The notes beneath the pieces are model-generated. The model ran no database searches and was not told the origin of the DNA. It saw nothing but the letters and a program-made list of their open reading frames with translations. Positions 15,566 to 24,271 of a DNA stretch of 64,000 nucleotides are shown in pieces. Every line of letters starts with the position of its first letter. Position 1 is the stretch's first letter. The DNA is taken from contig NZ_JAGGPM010000017.1 of NCBI RefSeq assembly GCF_018613835.1, positions 655 through 64,654 on the forward strand, read 5' to 3'. The position numbers were made by a program, and so were the translations under genes. The DNA is from Arthrobacter sp. ISL-5 (GTDB taxonomy: Bacteria > Actinomycetota > Actinomycetes > Actinomycetales > Micrococcaceae).

Positions 15566-16812
15566 GGATCTCCATGATTTCAGAACACGCCAGCCCGCTT
15601 GCCGCGCTCGGCGGAGTGGACGCGGGTGGCCAGAACGTCCACGTGGCGGCGCTGTCCGGCGCGCTGGCCAGGCGCGGGCACCGCGTCACGGTGTACACGA
15701 GGCGCGATGCGCCGGACTTGCCCGCACGGGTTCGCATGCAGCCCGGGCTGGACGTGGTGCACGTCGATGCCGGTCCGGCCGCCTATGTGCCCAAGGACGA
15801 TTTGCTGCCCTTCATGGGCGCGCTCGCAGACGGGGTGGCGGAGGACTGGGCGGCGGGGCCGCCGGATGTGGTCCACGCGCATTTCTGGATGTCGGGCATC
15901 GCCGCGCTGGACGCCGCGCGCCGCCGGCCGGCCGGTTCCGGGGTGCCCGTGGTGCAAACGTTCCACGCGCTGGGCACCGTCAAACGCCGGCACCAGGGCG
16001 CAGATGACACCAGCCCGCCCGAACGCCGCTTCCTTGAACCATCCCTGGGCCGGGCCGCAGACCGCATCATCGCCACCTGCTCTGACGAGGTGTTCGAACT
16101 CAAAGCGATGGGCGTTGACGTGCGCACGGTATCCATAGCCCCCTGCGGCGTTGACCTGGAACTGTTCTCCAGCGAGGGCCCGGCCGACGCCAAGAACCGG
16201 GCGCACCGCGTCCTCTCGGTGGGCCGGCTGGTTCCGCGCAAGGGCGTGGACCTGGTGATCCGGTCCCTGCCTCACCTGAAGGACGCGGGGTTCGGCGACG
16301 TCGAGCTCCTCATTGTGGGCGGCAGTGCGGCCGGAGGTCCGGATCCCGAGGCCCGCAGGTTGCTCGAGCTTGCCCGCAGCCTGGGCGTCGCTGACCAGGT
16401 GGAGCTGCGCGGGCAGGTCCCGAGGGACGCCATGCCGGGCATCTTCCGGAGCGCAGACGCGGTGGTGTGCACCCCGTGGTACGAGCCGTTCGGCATCGTT
16501 CCGCTGGAAGCCATGGCCTGTGGAATTCCCGTGGTCGCTGCCGCGGTGGGCGGGTTGACGGACAGTGTTGTGGACCGCGGAACGGGCCTGCACGTGCCGC
16601 CCAGGAACCCCGAAGCCATAGCAGGGGCGCTGGCTGCGCTTCTGGCAAGCCCCCGGCTGCGCACCAAACTGGGCCGGGCCGGGGAGAGGCGTGCCCGGGC
16701 ACGGTATTCCTGGAACCGGGTGGCCGAGGAAACCGAAAAGGCGTACCGGCTGGCCATCGCGGGAACGGCGGACGCCGCCAGCCTGGAACCGATGGAAGGA
16801 GCGGCGCTGTGA
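15562..16812 (+). CDS. Family 4 glycosyltransferase
   Basis: A 416-residue retaining GT-B enzyme. The N-terminus ISMISEHASPLAALGGVDAGGQNVHVAAL is typical of the sucrose-synthase-like/MshA-like GT4 group with its Gly-rich acceptor loop. The C-terminal donor site holds GRLVPRKGVDLVIRSL and the E-x7-E motif in YEPFGIVPLEAMACGIPVV. The start is GTG (15562) overlapping the previous stop; the end overlaps gmhA. The resemblance to MshA is family-level only, because this gene sits inside a heptose operon rather than near mycothiol genes. Confidence 0.85.
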   Translation: MRISMISEHASPLAALGGVDAGGQNVHVAALSGALARRGHRVTVYTRRDAPDLPARVRMQPGLDVVHVDAGPAAYVPKDDLLPFMGALADGVAEDWAAGPPDVVHAHFWMSGIAALDAARRRPAGSGVPVVQTFHALGTVKRRHQGADDTSPPERRFLEPSLGRAADRIIATCSDEVFELKAMGVDVRTVSIAPCGVDLELFSSEGPADAKNRAHRVLSVGRLVPRKGVDLVIRSLPHLKDAGFGDVELLIVGGSAAGGPDPEARRLLELARSLGVADQVELRGQVPRDAMPGIFRSADAVVCTPWYEPFGIVPLEAMACGIPVVAAAVGGLTDSVVDRGTGLHVPPRNPEAIAGALAALLASPRLRTKLGRAGERRARARYSWNRVAEETEKAYRLAIAGTADAASLEPMEGAAL

Positions 16813-17573
16813 CGACGGAGTGGTCCTTACGGGATGCCGAACTGCTTCCCTTGCGGTCCGTGAACGCCGGGGCGGCGGCGGCTTTTGGAGCGCCGGCGGC
16901 GTTCGTGCCGCCGGGGCAGCGTGACCCCGGCGTCGGCGTCGGCCCCGGCGCTGGCACGGGCGTCCCGGCCGGCTCGCGGGAGGCCGTCAGGGCGCACCTG
17001 GCAAACGTCCTGCCTGCCCTTCGGGCACTCGACAGCCAGGCCGACCGCCTGGCTGCCTGGGGTGTGGAGCTGGCGCAGCGGCTGCTCGGCGGGCAGCGGC
17101 TGCTGGCTGCGGGAAATGGCGGCTCGGCCGCCGAGGCCCAGCATCTGACGGCCGAGCTCGTGGGCAGGTTCGACGGCGAACGGGTACCTTTTTCTGCCAT
17201 CTCGCTGCACGCGGAGAGTTCAGCCGTGACGGCCATCGCCAACGACTACGGATACGCCGAACTGTTCGCCCGGCAGGTCCGCGCGCACGGGAGGTCCGGC
17301 GACATCCTGATGCTGCTCTCCACGAGCGGGCAGAGCCCCAACCTGTTGCGCGCCGCGGAGGCCGCTTCCCGGCTCAACGTGACCACGTGGGCGCTCACGG
17401 GCCCGGCGCCGAATCCGCTGGCGTCCTGCTGCGACGACGCCGTGGCCATCGACGCGCTTTCAGCCAACGCACAGGAGGGCCACCTCATCGCCCTCCACGC
17501 CATGTGCCGCGCGTTCGAGGCGGAGGTCGCACGCCGCGGCCGGCCCGTGGCCGGTTCGGAAGGTGGCCGCTGA
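16809..17573 (+). CDS. gmhA: Sedoheptulose 7-phosphate isomerase (SIS domain)
   Basis: A SIS-domain isomerase converting sedoheptulose 7-phosphate to D-glycero-D-manno-heptose 7-phosphate, the first step of activated heptose synthesis. The core has AAGNGGSAAEAQHLTAELVG, AIANDYGYAELFARQV, LLSTSGQSPNLLRA and QEGHLIALHAMC, covering the substrate loop and the catalytic/metal Glu and His of GmhA. The protein is 254 residues, longer than the usual 190-200, because of an N-terminal Gly/Pro/Ala-rich extension of about 55 residues (GVGVGPGAGTGVPAG). The GTG at 16809 overlaps the GT4 stop; the stop shares one base with the next ATG. Confidence 0.85.
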   Translation: MTTEWSLRDAELLPLRSVNAGAAAAFGAPAAFVPPGQRDPGVGVGPGAGTGVPAGSREAVRAHLANVLPALRALDSQADRLAAWGVELAQRLLGGQRLLAAGNGGSAAEAQHLTAELVGRFDGERVPFSAISLHAESSAVTAIANDYGYAELFARQVRAHGRSGDILMLLSTSGQSPNLLRAAEAASRLNVTTWALTGPAPNPLASCCDDAVAIDALSANAQEGHLIALHAMCRAFEAEVARRGRPVAGSEGGR

Positions 17574-18952
17574 TGAGGATCACCGTGGTGGGGGACGTGC
17601 TGCTGGACGTGGACCTGACCGGCGAAGCAACCCGGTTGTGCCCGGACGCGCCCGTGCCCGTGGTGGACATTGGGAATACCCGACGGCGGGCAGGCGGCGC
17701 AGGTTTGGTGGCCCGGATGCTCGCCCAGGACGGACACCGCGTCACGCTCGTGACCGTGCTGTCCGACGACGACGCATCCCTGGAGCTGGAGGGTGCGCTC
17801 GCCGGGTTGAGGGTGGTGGCCGGACGAACAGGTGCACGCACGCCGGTGAAGACCCGTATCCGGGCGGGCCGCCATCCTCTGCTCCGGGTGGACGAGGCCT
17901 GCGGACGGCCGGACGTGCCCGGGGTGACGCCGGGCATGCTGAGGGCCGTGGAGGAGGCGGACGCGATCGTTGTGGCCGATTACGGCCGCGGCCTGGCCGC
18001 CAATCCGGAGCTCCGGGCCCTCCTCGCTGCCCTGGCGGATGACATACCGATCGTGTGGGATCCGCACCCCGCCGGTGCCGTGCCGGTGCCTGGCATAGCG
18101 GTGGCTACGCCGAATCTGGCTGAAGCTGCGAAAGCCGCTGGAACCCGGGTGGAGACACCTGCTGAAATCGCCGAGGCTGGCGGCTTGCTCCTGGAACGCT
18201 GGGGGAGCAAAGCCGTACTGGTGACCATGGGGAAACGGGGAGGGCTGCTGATGCGGGCGCGGAACCGTCCGCCGCGGACCATCCCGGCGCCGCCGGCCGA
18301 CGTCGTCGATCCATGCGGTGCGGGAGACAGGCTGGCGGCCAGCCTCGCCGTGCGCCTGGCCGAAGGACGCAGCCTCGACGACGCCGCGGAACTGGCCATC
18401 CATGAAGCGGCGGCCTTCCTTGGCGCCGGGGGAGTGGCCGCACTTTCCGACCGGCACCTTTCTGACAGGCACCGTCCTGTCTGGCGGCACCGGCGGGACG
18501 GGGACGCCCTGGCGTTGGCCCGGCGAGTGCGGGCCAACGGCGGAACCGTGGTGGCGACCGGCGGCTGCTTCGACCTGCTGCATGCCGGCCATGCCCGTAC
18601 ACTGGCGGCGGCCCGGGACCTGGGCGACTGCCTGATCGTGTGCCTGAACTCGGACGAATCCGTCCACCGGATCAAGGGTGGGCCCAGGCCCATCGTGAGC
18701 CAGCAGGACAGGGCCGAGCTCCTCCTGGCCCTCGAATGCGTGGATGCCGTCCTGGTCTTCGAGGAGGACACCCCGCAGGCCTGCCTCGACGTGCTTCGCC
18801 CGGCAGTCTGGGTCAAGGGCGGAGATTACAGCGTGTCACAGCTGCCCGAAGCGGATCTTGTTGCGAGCTGGGGAGGGCGGTGCGTGACAGTGCCTTACCA
18901 CCAGGCCCACTCCACATCCGTCCTGGCGGACGCGCTGGCCAAGGTGAGCTGA
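17573..18952 (+). CDS. hldE: HldE-like bifunctional heptose 7-P kinase / heptose 1-P nucleotidyltransferase (copy 1)
   Basis: A 459-residue two-domain enzyme. Residues 1 to about 300 are a PfkB/ribokinase-like kinase with AGGAGLVARML in the substrate region and the catalytic GAGD in VVDPCGAGDRLAASLA. Residues about 320-459 are a nucleotidyltransferase with TGGCFDLLHAGHARTL (HxGH), LNSDESVHRIKGGPRPI and VKGGDYSVSQLPEAD. The kinase would make heptose 1,7-bisphosphate and the second domain NDP-heptose. The kinase sequence is more divergent from the family than that of copy 2 (22566-24104). It is the last gene of the coupled gmhB operon. The ATG at 17573 shares a base with the upstream TGA. Confidence 0.8.
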   Translation: MRITVVGDVLLDVDLTGEATRLCPDAPVPVVDIGNTRRRAGGAGLVARMLAQDGHRVTLVTVLSDDDASLELEGALAGLRVVAGRTGARTPVKTRIRAGRHPLLRVDEACGRPDVPGVTPGMLRAVEEADAIVVADYGRGLAANPELRALLAALADDIPIVWDPHPAGAVPVPGIAVATPNLAEAAKAAGTRVETPAEIAEAGGLLLERWGSKAVLVTMGKRGGLLMRARNRPPRTIPAPPADVVDPCGAGDRLAASLAVRLAEGRSLDDAAELAIHEAAAFLGAGGVAALSDRHLSDRHRPVWRHRRDGDALALARRVRANGGTVVATGGCFDLLHAGHARTLAAARDLGDCLIVCLNSDESVHRIKGGPRPIVSQQDRAELLLALECVDAVLVFEEDTPQACLDVLRPAVWVKGGDYSVSQLPEADLVASWGGRCVTVPYHQAHSTSVLADALAKVS

Positions 18953-19052
18953 GGCCGTCAAACGCCCGGCAGCCGGCGGAGCGGCCGCCTTGCAAACCGG
19001 GCGCCCCTGCGAACCACACGAACCCTGAAACCGTCCCTCTGAAAGGAACACC

Positions 19053-19754
19053 ATGAACCACACCGCTTTCCGGCCCGGCCGGGTCCTTGTCACCGGCGGA
19101 GCCTCGGGCCTGGGCGCCGCCGTCGTCGACGCCGTCCTGAAGGCGGGCGGAACCCCGGTGGTGCTGGACCGGGACATCCGCAATGCCGCGGCGGCGAAGG
19201 CCTTCGAGGTTGACGTGTCGGATCGGTCTGCAGTGAGTGAGGCCGTGCAGCATGCCGCCGAAACGCTCGGCGGCCTGGACGCAGTGGTCACCGCCGCCGG
19301 GATCGACCGCTGCGGAAAACTCGAGGATGTGGCCGCCGACGAGTGGGAACGGGTCATCGGTGTCAACCTCCTGGGCACGGTGTCCGTAGTGCGTGCGGCG
19401 CTGCCCTACCTGAAGGAATCCCGGGGCAGGGTTGTCACCATCGCCTCCACGCTGGGCAAGAGGGCGCTGCCCGAGGCCAGCGCGTACTGCGCGTCCAAGT
19501 TCGGGGTGGTGGGGTTCAGCCATTCCCTTGCCGCCGAGACAGGCGGGGAGATCGGCGTGACCACCATGATCCCCGGCGGAATGAAGACGCGGTTCTTCGA
19601 CGACCGCGCCGAGCAATACAAACCGCAGGACGATTCCCGCCTGAACGATCCGGCCAACGTGGCCCAGGCCATCCTGTTCGTGCTGTCCCAGCCCGCCGGG
19701 TGCGAAATACGCGAGATGCTCATCTGCCACGAGGACGAGGGGTCATGGCCGTGA
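19053..19754 (+). CDS. Short-chain dehydrogenase/reductase
   Basis: A 233-residue classical SDR. It has a cofactor loop VLVTGGASGLGAAVV, a VTAAGID strand, catalytic Ser in TIASTLGKRALPEAS, and the Y-x-x-x-K pair in AYCASKFGVVG. AAAGGAA precedes the ATG. It lies 100 bases after the gmhB-hldE operon on the same strand and probably continues it. It is not the extended-SDR HldD epimerase (too short, different motifs), so the heptose may stay in the D,D form or be oxidised or reduced by this enzyme (inference). The 3' end overlaps the convergent GT9 gene by 35 bases. Confidence 0.8.
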   Translation: MNHTAFRPGRVLVTGGASGLGAAVVDAVLKAGGTPVVLDRDIRNAAAAKAFEVDVSDRSAVSEAVQHAAETLGGLDAVVTAAGIDRCGKLEDVAADEWERVIGVNLLGTVSVVRAALPYLKESRGRVVTIASTLGKRALPEASAYCASKFGVVGFSHSLAAETGGEIGVTTMIPGGMKTRFFDDRAEQYKPQDDSRLNDPANVAQAILFVLSQPAGCEIREMLICHEDEGSWP

Positions 19755-20922
19755 GCTGGAGGACGTCCTCGTAGACGGCGTCCGCTGCCACGGCCTCCAC
19801 CGTGGACACATCGTGCCGGCACCGCGGCGCCGTCCACCCCACTTGGGTGATGTCGATCCCGCAGACGGGGCAGTGCGTGGCCCAGCCAAGATGGATCCGG
19901 TGCAGGCTGCGGCCCAGCGGCGCGGCGTGGATGGCATTGCCCGCCCAGAAGATGCCCACCGTCGGCGTCCCCAGCGCCTGGGCCAGGTGCCGGGGGCCGC
20001 TGTCGTTGGCCACCACCACGCTGCAGCCGGCGAGCAGCCCCGCGAGCTCGCCCAGGCTGAGTCTCCCCGCGAGCGATGCCACCTGCGGAGCGTCGTCGTC
20101 GGCGGAATAGCCGCCCCGCGCGGCGCCCGTTCCGGCCGGGACGGGGCCGACGGCGAGTTCCACCACCGTTTCCGCCAGCTCCCTTTCGCTCTGGTCACCG
20201 ACTACCAGAACCCGGAAGCCGTCGTCGGCCGCCCTCCTGGCCACGGCGGCGAAGCGTTCGGCCGGCCAGCGCCGCCGGGGATCGGTGGCGCCCGGGTGGA
20301 CCACGATCACGGTGCGGGTGTCACCGGCGAGGCTGATGGCCAGCTGCCTCTCGAACTCCGGCCGGGGACGCAGCCGGGCCTCCAGGTCAACCGGCGGTGC
20401 ACCGGCGTAACCCGCCACCTCGAGCGCCCGCAGCGGCTCGTGCTGGTAATACAGGTAGGGCACGGTGCGCTCCAGCCTGGCGGCATCGGGCGTCCCGGCA
20501 CCCACGGTGTGCCGCGCGCCAAGCCGGAGCAGGAAGGGATTGGAATTGCGTCCGCCGCCGTGCAGCTGGACGGCGAGGTCGAATTCCCTGGCGCGCATCG
20601 CAGCGAAGAATCCGTCCAGTTTTTCTTCATCCACTGCCCCCGGCCGCACGCCTTCCGCGAACGGAAGGATGGCAGTTTCATCCACCGGACTCTCAACCTG
20701 GGCAAGCAGTTCGGCGTGAATAGGGGTGCCCAGCAGCGTCACGGTGGACTCCGGATATGCCGCTTTCAGCGCTGTGACCGCGGGGATGGCGTACATCAGA
20801 TCGCCCAGCCCGCCGCCGCGGAGCACGGCGATCCGCGAGACTTCGGTGAATTCCTCCAGCACGGGGCCGACTCCGTACCCGGTCATGTGTGCTCCGCCAA
20901 AGTCGGCGTTGAGGTGTCCCAT
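19720..20922 (-). CDS. Glycosyltransferase family 9 (heptosyltransferase-like)
   Basis: A 400-residue GT9 enzyme, the third in the locus. It starts with an about 30-residue leader, then IAVLRGGGLGDLMYAIPAVTALKAAYP; the donor domain has VIVVHPGATDPRRRWPAERFAAVA and VVANDSGPRHLAQALGTPTVGIFW. Near the C-terminus a Cys/His-rich patch (THCPVCGIDITQ, CRHDVST) resembles the Cys clusters of other actinobacterial GT9 proteins. AAGGGG precedes the ATG at 20922; an alternative ATG at 20886 also has a GGAG. The open frame upstream to 22326 is only the antisense of the aldehyde dehydrogenase. It is transcribed divergently from that gene. Confidence 0.8.
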   Translation of the reverse strand: MGHLNADFGGAHMTGYGVGPVLEEFTEVSRIAVLRGGGLGDLMYAIPAVTALKAAYPESTVTLLGTPIHAELLAQVESPVDETAILPFAEGVRPGAVDEEKLDGFFAAMRAREFDLAVQLHGGGRNSNPFLLRLGARHTVGAGTPDAARLERTVPYLYYQHEPLRALEVAGYAGAPPVDLEARLRPRPEFERQLAISLAGDTRTVIVVHPGATDPRRRWPAERFAAVARRAADDGFRVLVVGDQSERELAETVVELAVGPVPAGTGAARGGYSADDDAPQVASLAGRLSLGELAGLLAGCSVVVANDSGPRHLAQALGTPTVGIFWAGNAIHAAPLGRSLHRIHLGWATHCPVCGIDITQVGWTAPRCRHDVSTVEAVAADAVYEDVLQLTAMTPRPRGR

Positions 20923-21123
20923 GGTGTCAGCCCCTTCGGCTATCTCGGGGCGGACCAATGCCCTGCGGGAATGGTCCGTGATGCCACCATACGGCGCCTC
21001 GGCGCCCCCCGCCAGCGCTGAAAACTCCCGACGCGGCGGGGTGTAAATCCGCCGACGCGAGGGTACGGATGACGTCAGAAGACGGCGGCATCCAGGAACC
21101 AGCGACCCACAGCGAGGAGCCCC

Positions 21124-22569
21124 ATGCGATCGACCACACTGGCCACTGCGGAGGATGAGCTCACCATCCTGGACCCCCGCACAGGGGCAACGGTGGGCAG
21201 CCTGCCCGTCGCCCGGCCCGCGGACGTTGCCGATGCACTGGACGCAGCACGCGCCGCACAGCCTGGCTGGGCAGCCACGCCGACCGCCGGGCGCGGAAGG
21301 CTGATCCGCGCCGCAGCCGGAGCACTGGACGGGGCAGCGGCGGAGCTGGCGGAGCTGAACTCGCGGGAAACCGGACGCCCGGCCGGGGAGGCCCTCGCCG
21401 GGATAGCCGCCGGGGTGTCCACCTTGGAACAGTTTGCCGAACTCGGCCCGGTGCACCGCGGCCATAGCCTCCGCGGCAGTATTCTGGCGGCCGATTACAC
21501 GGTTGCCGAGCCCCGCGGCGTAGCCGTGCTGCTCACGCCCTGGAATGATCCGGTGGCCGTGGCTTGCGGGCTCATCGGCGCCGCCCTCGTCACCGGCAAC
21601 ACCGCCGTTCACAAACCCAGCGAGCGCTGCCCGCACGTGGGGAAGCGGCTGGGTGAAGTGCTGTCTCCAGTCTTTCCGCCCAACGTGCTGCTGACCCTCA
21701 CCGGAGGGGCCGACGTCGGCACCCTCCTCACGCAGCAAGCTTCCGTTGACGTTTTTGCGCACGTAGGGTCCAGCGACGCCGGCTCGCGCATCGCTCGCGC
21801 GGCCGTTTTCACGGGCGCGCACGTCATCAGGGAAAACGGCGGTAACGATCCGCTGCTCGTGGATGAGGACGTTGATCCCGGCTGGGCCGCCGAACAGGCG
21901 GCGATTGGTTCCTTCAGCAACAGCGGCCAGATCTGCACCTCGGTGGAACGGATCTACGTCCACCGGGCCATCGCCGAACAGTTTTGCGGGGCCCTGGTTG
22001 AGCAGGCACGGAGCCGCAACCGGGAGGGCCGGCTGGCCCCGCTGGTGGATACCCGGATGCGCGACGCCGTCCACCGGCACGTGGCCGAGTCGCTCCAGCT
22101 CGGCGCGCGGGCGGCCGAGGGCGGCGCAGTTCCCGAAGGCCCCGGGGCCTTCTATCCGGCCACAGTGCTCCTCGAATGCACCGACACCATGGACGTCATG
22201 GCCGAGGAAACGTTCGGGCCCGTGGCTCCGGTCCGGGTGGTGGACAGCTTCGAGCAGGGGCTCAGCCTCGCCGCCGCGGGCCGCTACGGGCTGGCCGCGA
22301 CCGTCCTGACCGGGAGCATCGCGCACGCCCAGCAGGCCATCGCCGCGCTGCCGGTGGGCACCGTCAAGGTCAATGGGGTGTTCGGCGGTGCACCGGGCGG
22401 TTCAGCCCAGCCGCGCGGCGAAAGCGGCCACGGCTTCGGCTATGGCCCGGAACTCCCGGACGAATTCACCCGCGTCAGGGTGGTGCACGTCGCGGCCCCG
22501 CCGGCAATTGGGTTACCCGGCCAGGCCCCGGCCCCCGGGGTCACCCCGGCGGAAGAGCCCGAACCGTGA
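21124..22569 (+). CDS. Aldehyde dehydrogenase
   Basis: A 481-residue NAD(P)-dependent aldehyde dehydrogenase. The Asn-containing motif is LLTPWNDPVAV, the general-base Glu is in VIRENGGNDPLLV, and the catalytic Cys lies in FSNSGQICTSVERIYV; EETFGPVAPV follows. GCGAGGAG precedes the ATG. Its stop overlaps the start of the second hldE gene (GTGA), so the two are made together. This placement suggests oxidation of a sugar aldehyde or a link to the heptose product rather than general aldehyde detoxification (inference). The C-terminal 25 residues are Pro/Ala-rich. Confidence 0.85.
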   Translation: MRSTTLATAEDELTILDPRTGATVGSLPVARPADVADALDAARAAQPGWAATPTAGRGRLIRAAAGALDGAAAELAELNSRETGRPAGEALAGIAAGVSTLEQFAELGPVHRGHSLRGSILAADYTVAEPRGVAVLLTPWNDPVAVACGLIGAALVTGNTAVHKPSERCPHVGKRLGEVLSPVFPPNVLLTLTGGADVGTLLTQQASVDVFAHVGSSDAGSRIARAAVFTGAHVIRENGGNDPLLVDEDVDPGWAAEQAAIGSFSNSGQICTSVERIYVHRAIAEQFCGALVEQARSRNREGRLAPLVDTRMRDAVHRHVAESLQLGARAAEGGAVPEGPGAFYPATVLLECTDTMDVMAEETFGPVAPVRVVDSFEQGLSLAAAGRYGLAATVLTGSIAHAQQAIAALPVGTVKVNGVFGGAPGGSAQPRGESGHGFGYGPELPDEFTRVRVVHVAAPPAIGLPGQAPAPGVTPAEEPEP

Positions 22570-24104
22570 GCGGCGGCGGCCTGCCCGGGGCTGGCCTGCC
22601 GGACCTTTCCGAGCAGCGGGGACTTGCCGCCTGGCTTCCGCGGCGGCTCGCAGAGGAACGCCCGGCCGTAACCGTGGTGGGCGACTTCATGCTTGACGGC
22701 TGGTGGAGCGGTTCGATCGACAGGATGTGCCGCGAGGCGCCCGCTCCCGTGGTGGACATCGAACGCCGTGATTTTGCCCCCGGTGGCGCCGCGAACACCG
22801 CCATGAACCTGGCCGCCCTCGGAGCCAGGGTCAGGGTCGCCGGGATTATCGGCCGGGATGACGCCGGCGGGGAACTGAAGCGGCAGCTGCTCGCCGCGGG
22901 CGTGGACACGGGCCTGCTGTGCGAGCACCAAGACATGGTCACCACCACGAAGACCAGGATCAGCAGCGGCGGCCAGGTCCTGTTGCGCTTCGACGACTCC
23001 GCGGGCCAAGTCCCCGGAGACGCCCTGGCGGCGCTGGCCGCAGCGGTGCCTGCCGCCGTCGAACATCAGGCCGCCGTGGTGATCTGCGACTACGGAACAG
23101 GTGTCCTGGCCGGGCCGGTCCGCCGGCGGCTCATCGACTGCCTGGTCCGTCGGGCACCGGAAATGCTGGTGGTGGTGGATGCCCATGACCCCCGTCCGTG
23201 GGCGGAGCTGGAGCCGGATCTCGCGACCCCCAATGCGCAGGAAGCTGCCCGGCTGCTGGAGCTCCGGTTGCCGGCCGGATCGGAGCGCGCCGCCGTTGTC
23301 GCGGAGCACGGGCCCGAGCTCCTGCAAACCACAGGGGCGCGCGCCGTCGTGGTCACGCTGGACCGGGACGGGACAGTGCTGATTCCCGCCGCCGGCAGTT
23401 CCCACCGGACCTGGGCGAGGCCTGCCACCGAGAAGCAGGCCTCGGGAGCGGGGGACACCTTCGTAGCCGCCCTGACCCTGGCCCGCGCCGCCTCGCTCCC
23501 ACTGACGGCGAGCCTCGACCTGGCCCAGGCCGCCGCGGATGTAGTGGTCCATCATCCCGGCACCTCGGTGTGCGGCACGGAAGAGCTGGGGCGCTACCTT
23601 GAGAGCTTCGCTGACACCGCCCTGACCGCCGACGAGCTGGAGCGGCACCTGCGGGCACACCGAAGCGACGGCCAGCGCGTGGTCCTCACCAACGGCTGTT
23701 TCGACGTGCTGCACCGGGGGCATACGCGCTACCTGAACCAGGCCAAGCAGCTGGGCGACGTGCTGGTGGTGGCACTCAACAGTGACGACTCGGTGCGCAA
23801 ACTCAAGGGACCCGGCCGGCCCATCAACGGCGTGGCGGACCGGGCGGCCGTGATCGCGGCCTTGAGCTGCGTGGACTACGTCACCGTCTTTGACACCCCG
23901 ACGCCCATTCCGCTGATCGAGCAGCTGCGCCCGGAGGTCTACGCCAAGGGCGGCGACTACACGCCCGAGATGCTCGCGGAGACCGAGGCGGTGGAGGCCT
24001 ACGGCGGCCGGGTTTCCATCCTCGACTACGTGGCGGACCGGTCCACCACGGCCATGGTCCAGCGCATCCGCAACGGCGAAGGCGCATCCGTCTCGGAGGC
24101 GTAG
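22566..24104 (+). CDS. hldE: HldE-like bifunctional heptose 7-P kinase / heptose 1-P adenylyltransferase (copy 2)
   Basis: A 512-residue enzyme with a canonical HldE layout. The kinase domain (about 35-345) has VVGDFMLDGWWSGSIDR, FAPGGAANTAMNLAALG and the catalytic EKQASGAGDTFVAALTLA. The transferase domain (about 370-500) has LTNGCFDVLHRGHTRYLNQA (HxGH), ALNSDDSVRKLKGPGRPING and YAKGGDYTPEM. It is closer to the family consensus than copy 1. The GTG at 22566 overlaps the aldehyde dehydrogenase stop. Two HldE paralogues in one locus imply two heptose products, two cellular conditions, or a non-heptose substrate for one of them. Confidence 0.85.
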   Translation: MSGGGLPGAGLPDLSEQRGLAAWLPRRLAEERPAVTVVGDFMLDGWWSGSIDRMCREAPAPVVDIERRDFAPGGAANTAMNLAALGARVRVAGIIGRDDAGGELKRQLLAAGVDTGLLCEHQDMVTTTKTRISSGGQVLLRFDDSAGQVPGDALAALAAAVPAAVEHQAAVVICDYGTGVLAGPVRRRLIDCLVRRAPEMLVVVDAHDPRPWAELEPDLATPNAQEAARLLELRLPAGSERAAVVAEHGPELLQTTGARAVVVTLDRDGTVLIPAAGSSHRTWARPATEKQASGAGDTFVAALTLARAASLPLTASLDLAQAAADVVVHHPGTSVCGTEELGRYLESFADTALTADELERHLRAHRSDGQRVVLTNGCFDVLHRGHTRYLNQAKQLGDVLVVALNSDDSVRKLKGPGRPINGVADRAAVIAALSCVDYVTVFDTPTPIPLIEQLRPEVYAKGGDYTPEMLAETEAVEAYGGRVSILDYVADRSTTAMVQRIRNGEGASVSEA

Positions 24105-24111
24105 CGGGCAC

Positions 24112-24199
24112 TGCTGAAGTGGCCCTGTTCTCGCGCGGGCACGGCAGATCGGCGCAGCGATGCCGAGCCGATGCGACCCAAAGCTGGGCCACTTCAGCA
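24112..24199. repeat. Long intergenic inverted repeat with nested hairpin
   Basis: TGCTGAAGTGGCCC at 24112-24125 is matched exactly by its reverse complement at 24186-24199. A nested ATCGGC/GCCGAT pair lies at 24148-24172. It sits just after the second hldE stop and may act as a terminator. It belongs to the general class of intergenic palindromes seen elsewhere in the window but does not share their core sequence. Confidence 0.6.
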
Positions 24200-24271
24200 T
24201 GCTGCAGCCCCGGCCCGGCACGCCTGTCCCGTCAACTAGGGTTGAAGCATGACGGAAGCGGCGGAAAACTG

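Noticed and set aside
20923..22326. Very long minus-strand frame extending the third GT9 gene to 868 residues
   Set aside because: This part is antisense to the aldehyde dehydrogenase, has no family similarity, and the GT9 domain starts only after the ATG at 20922.
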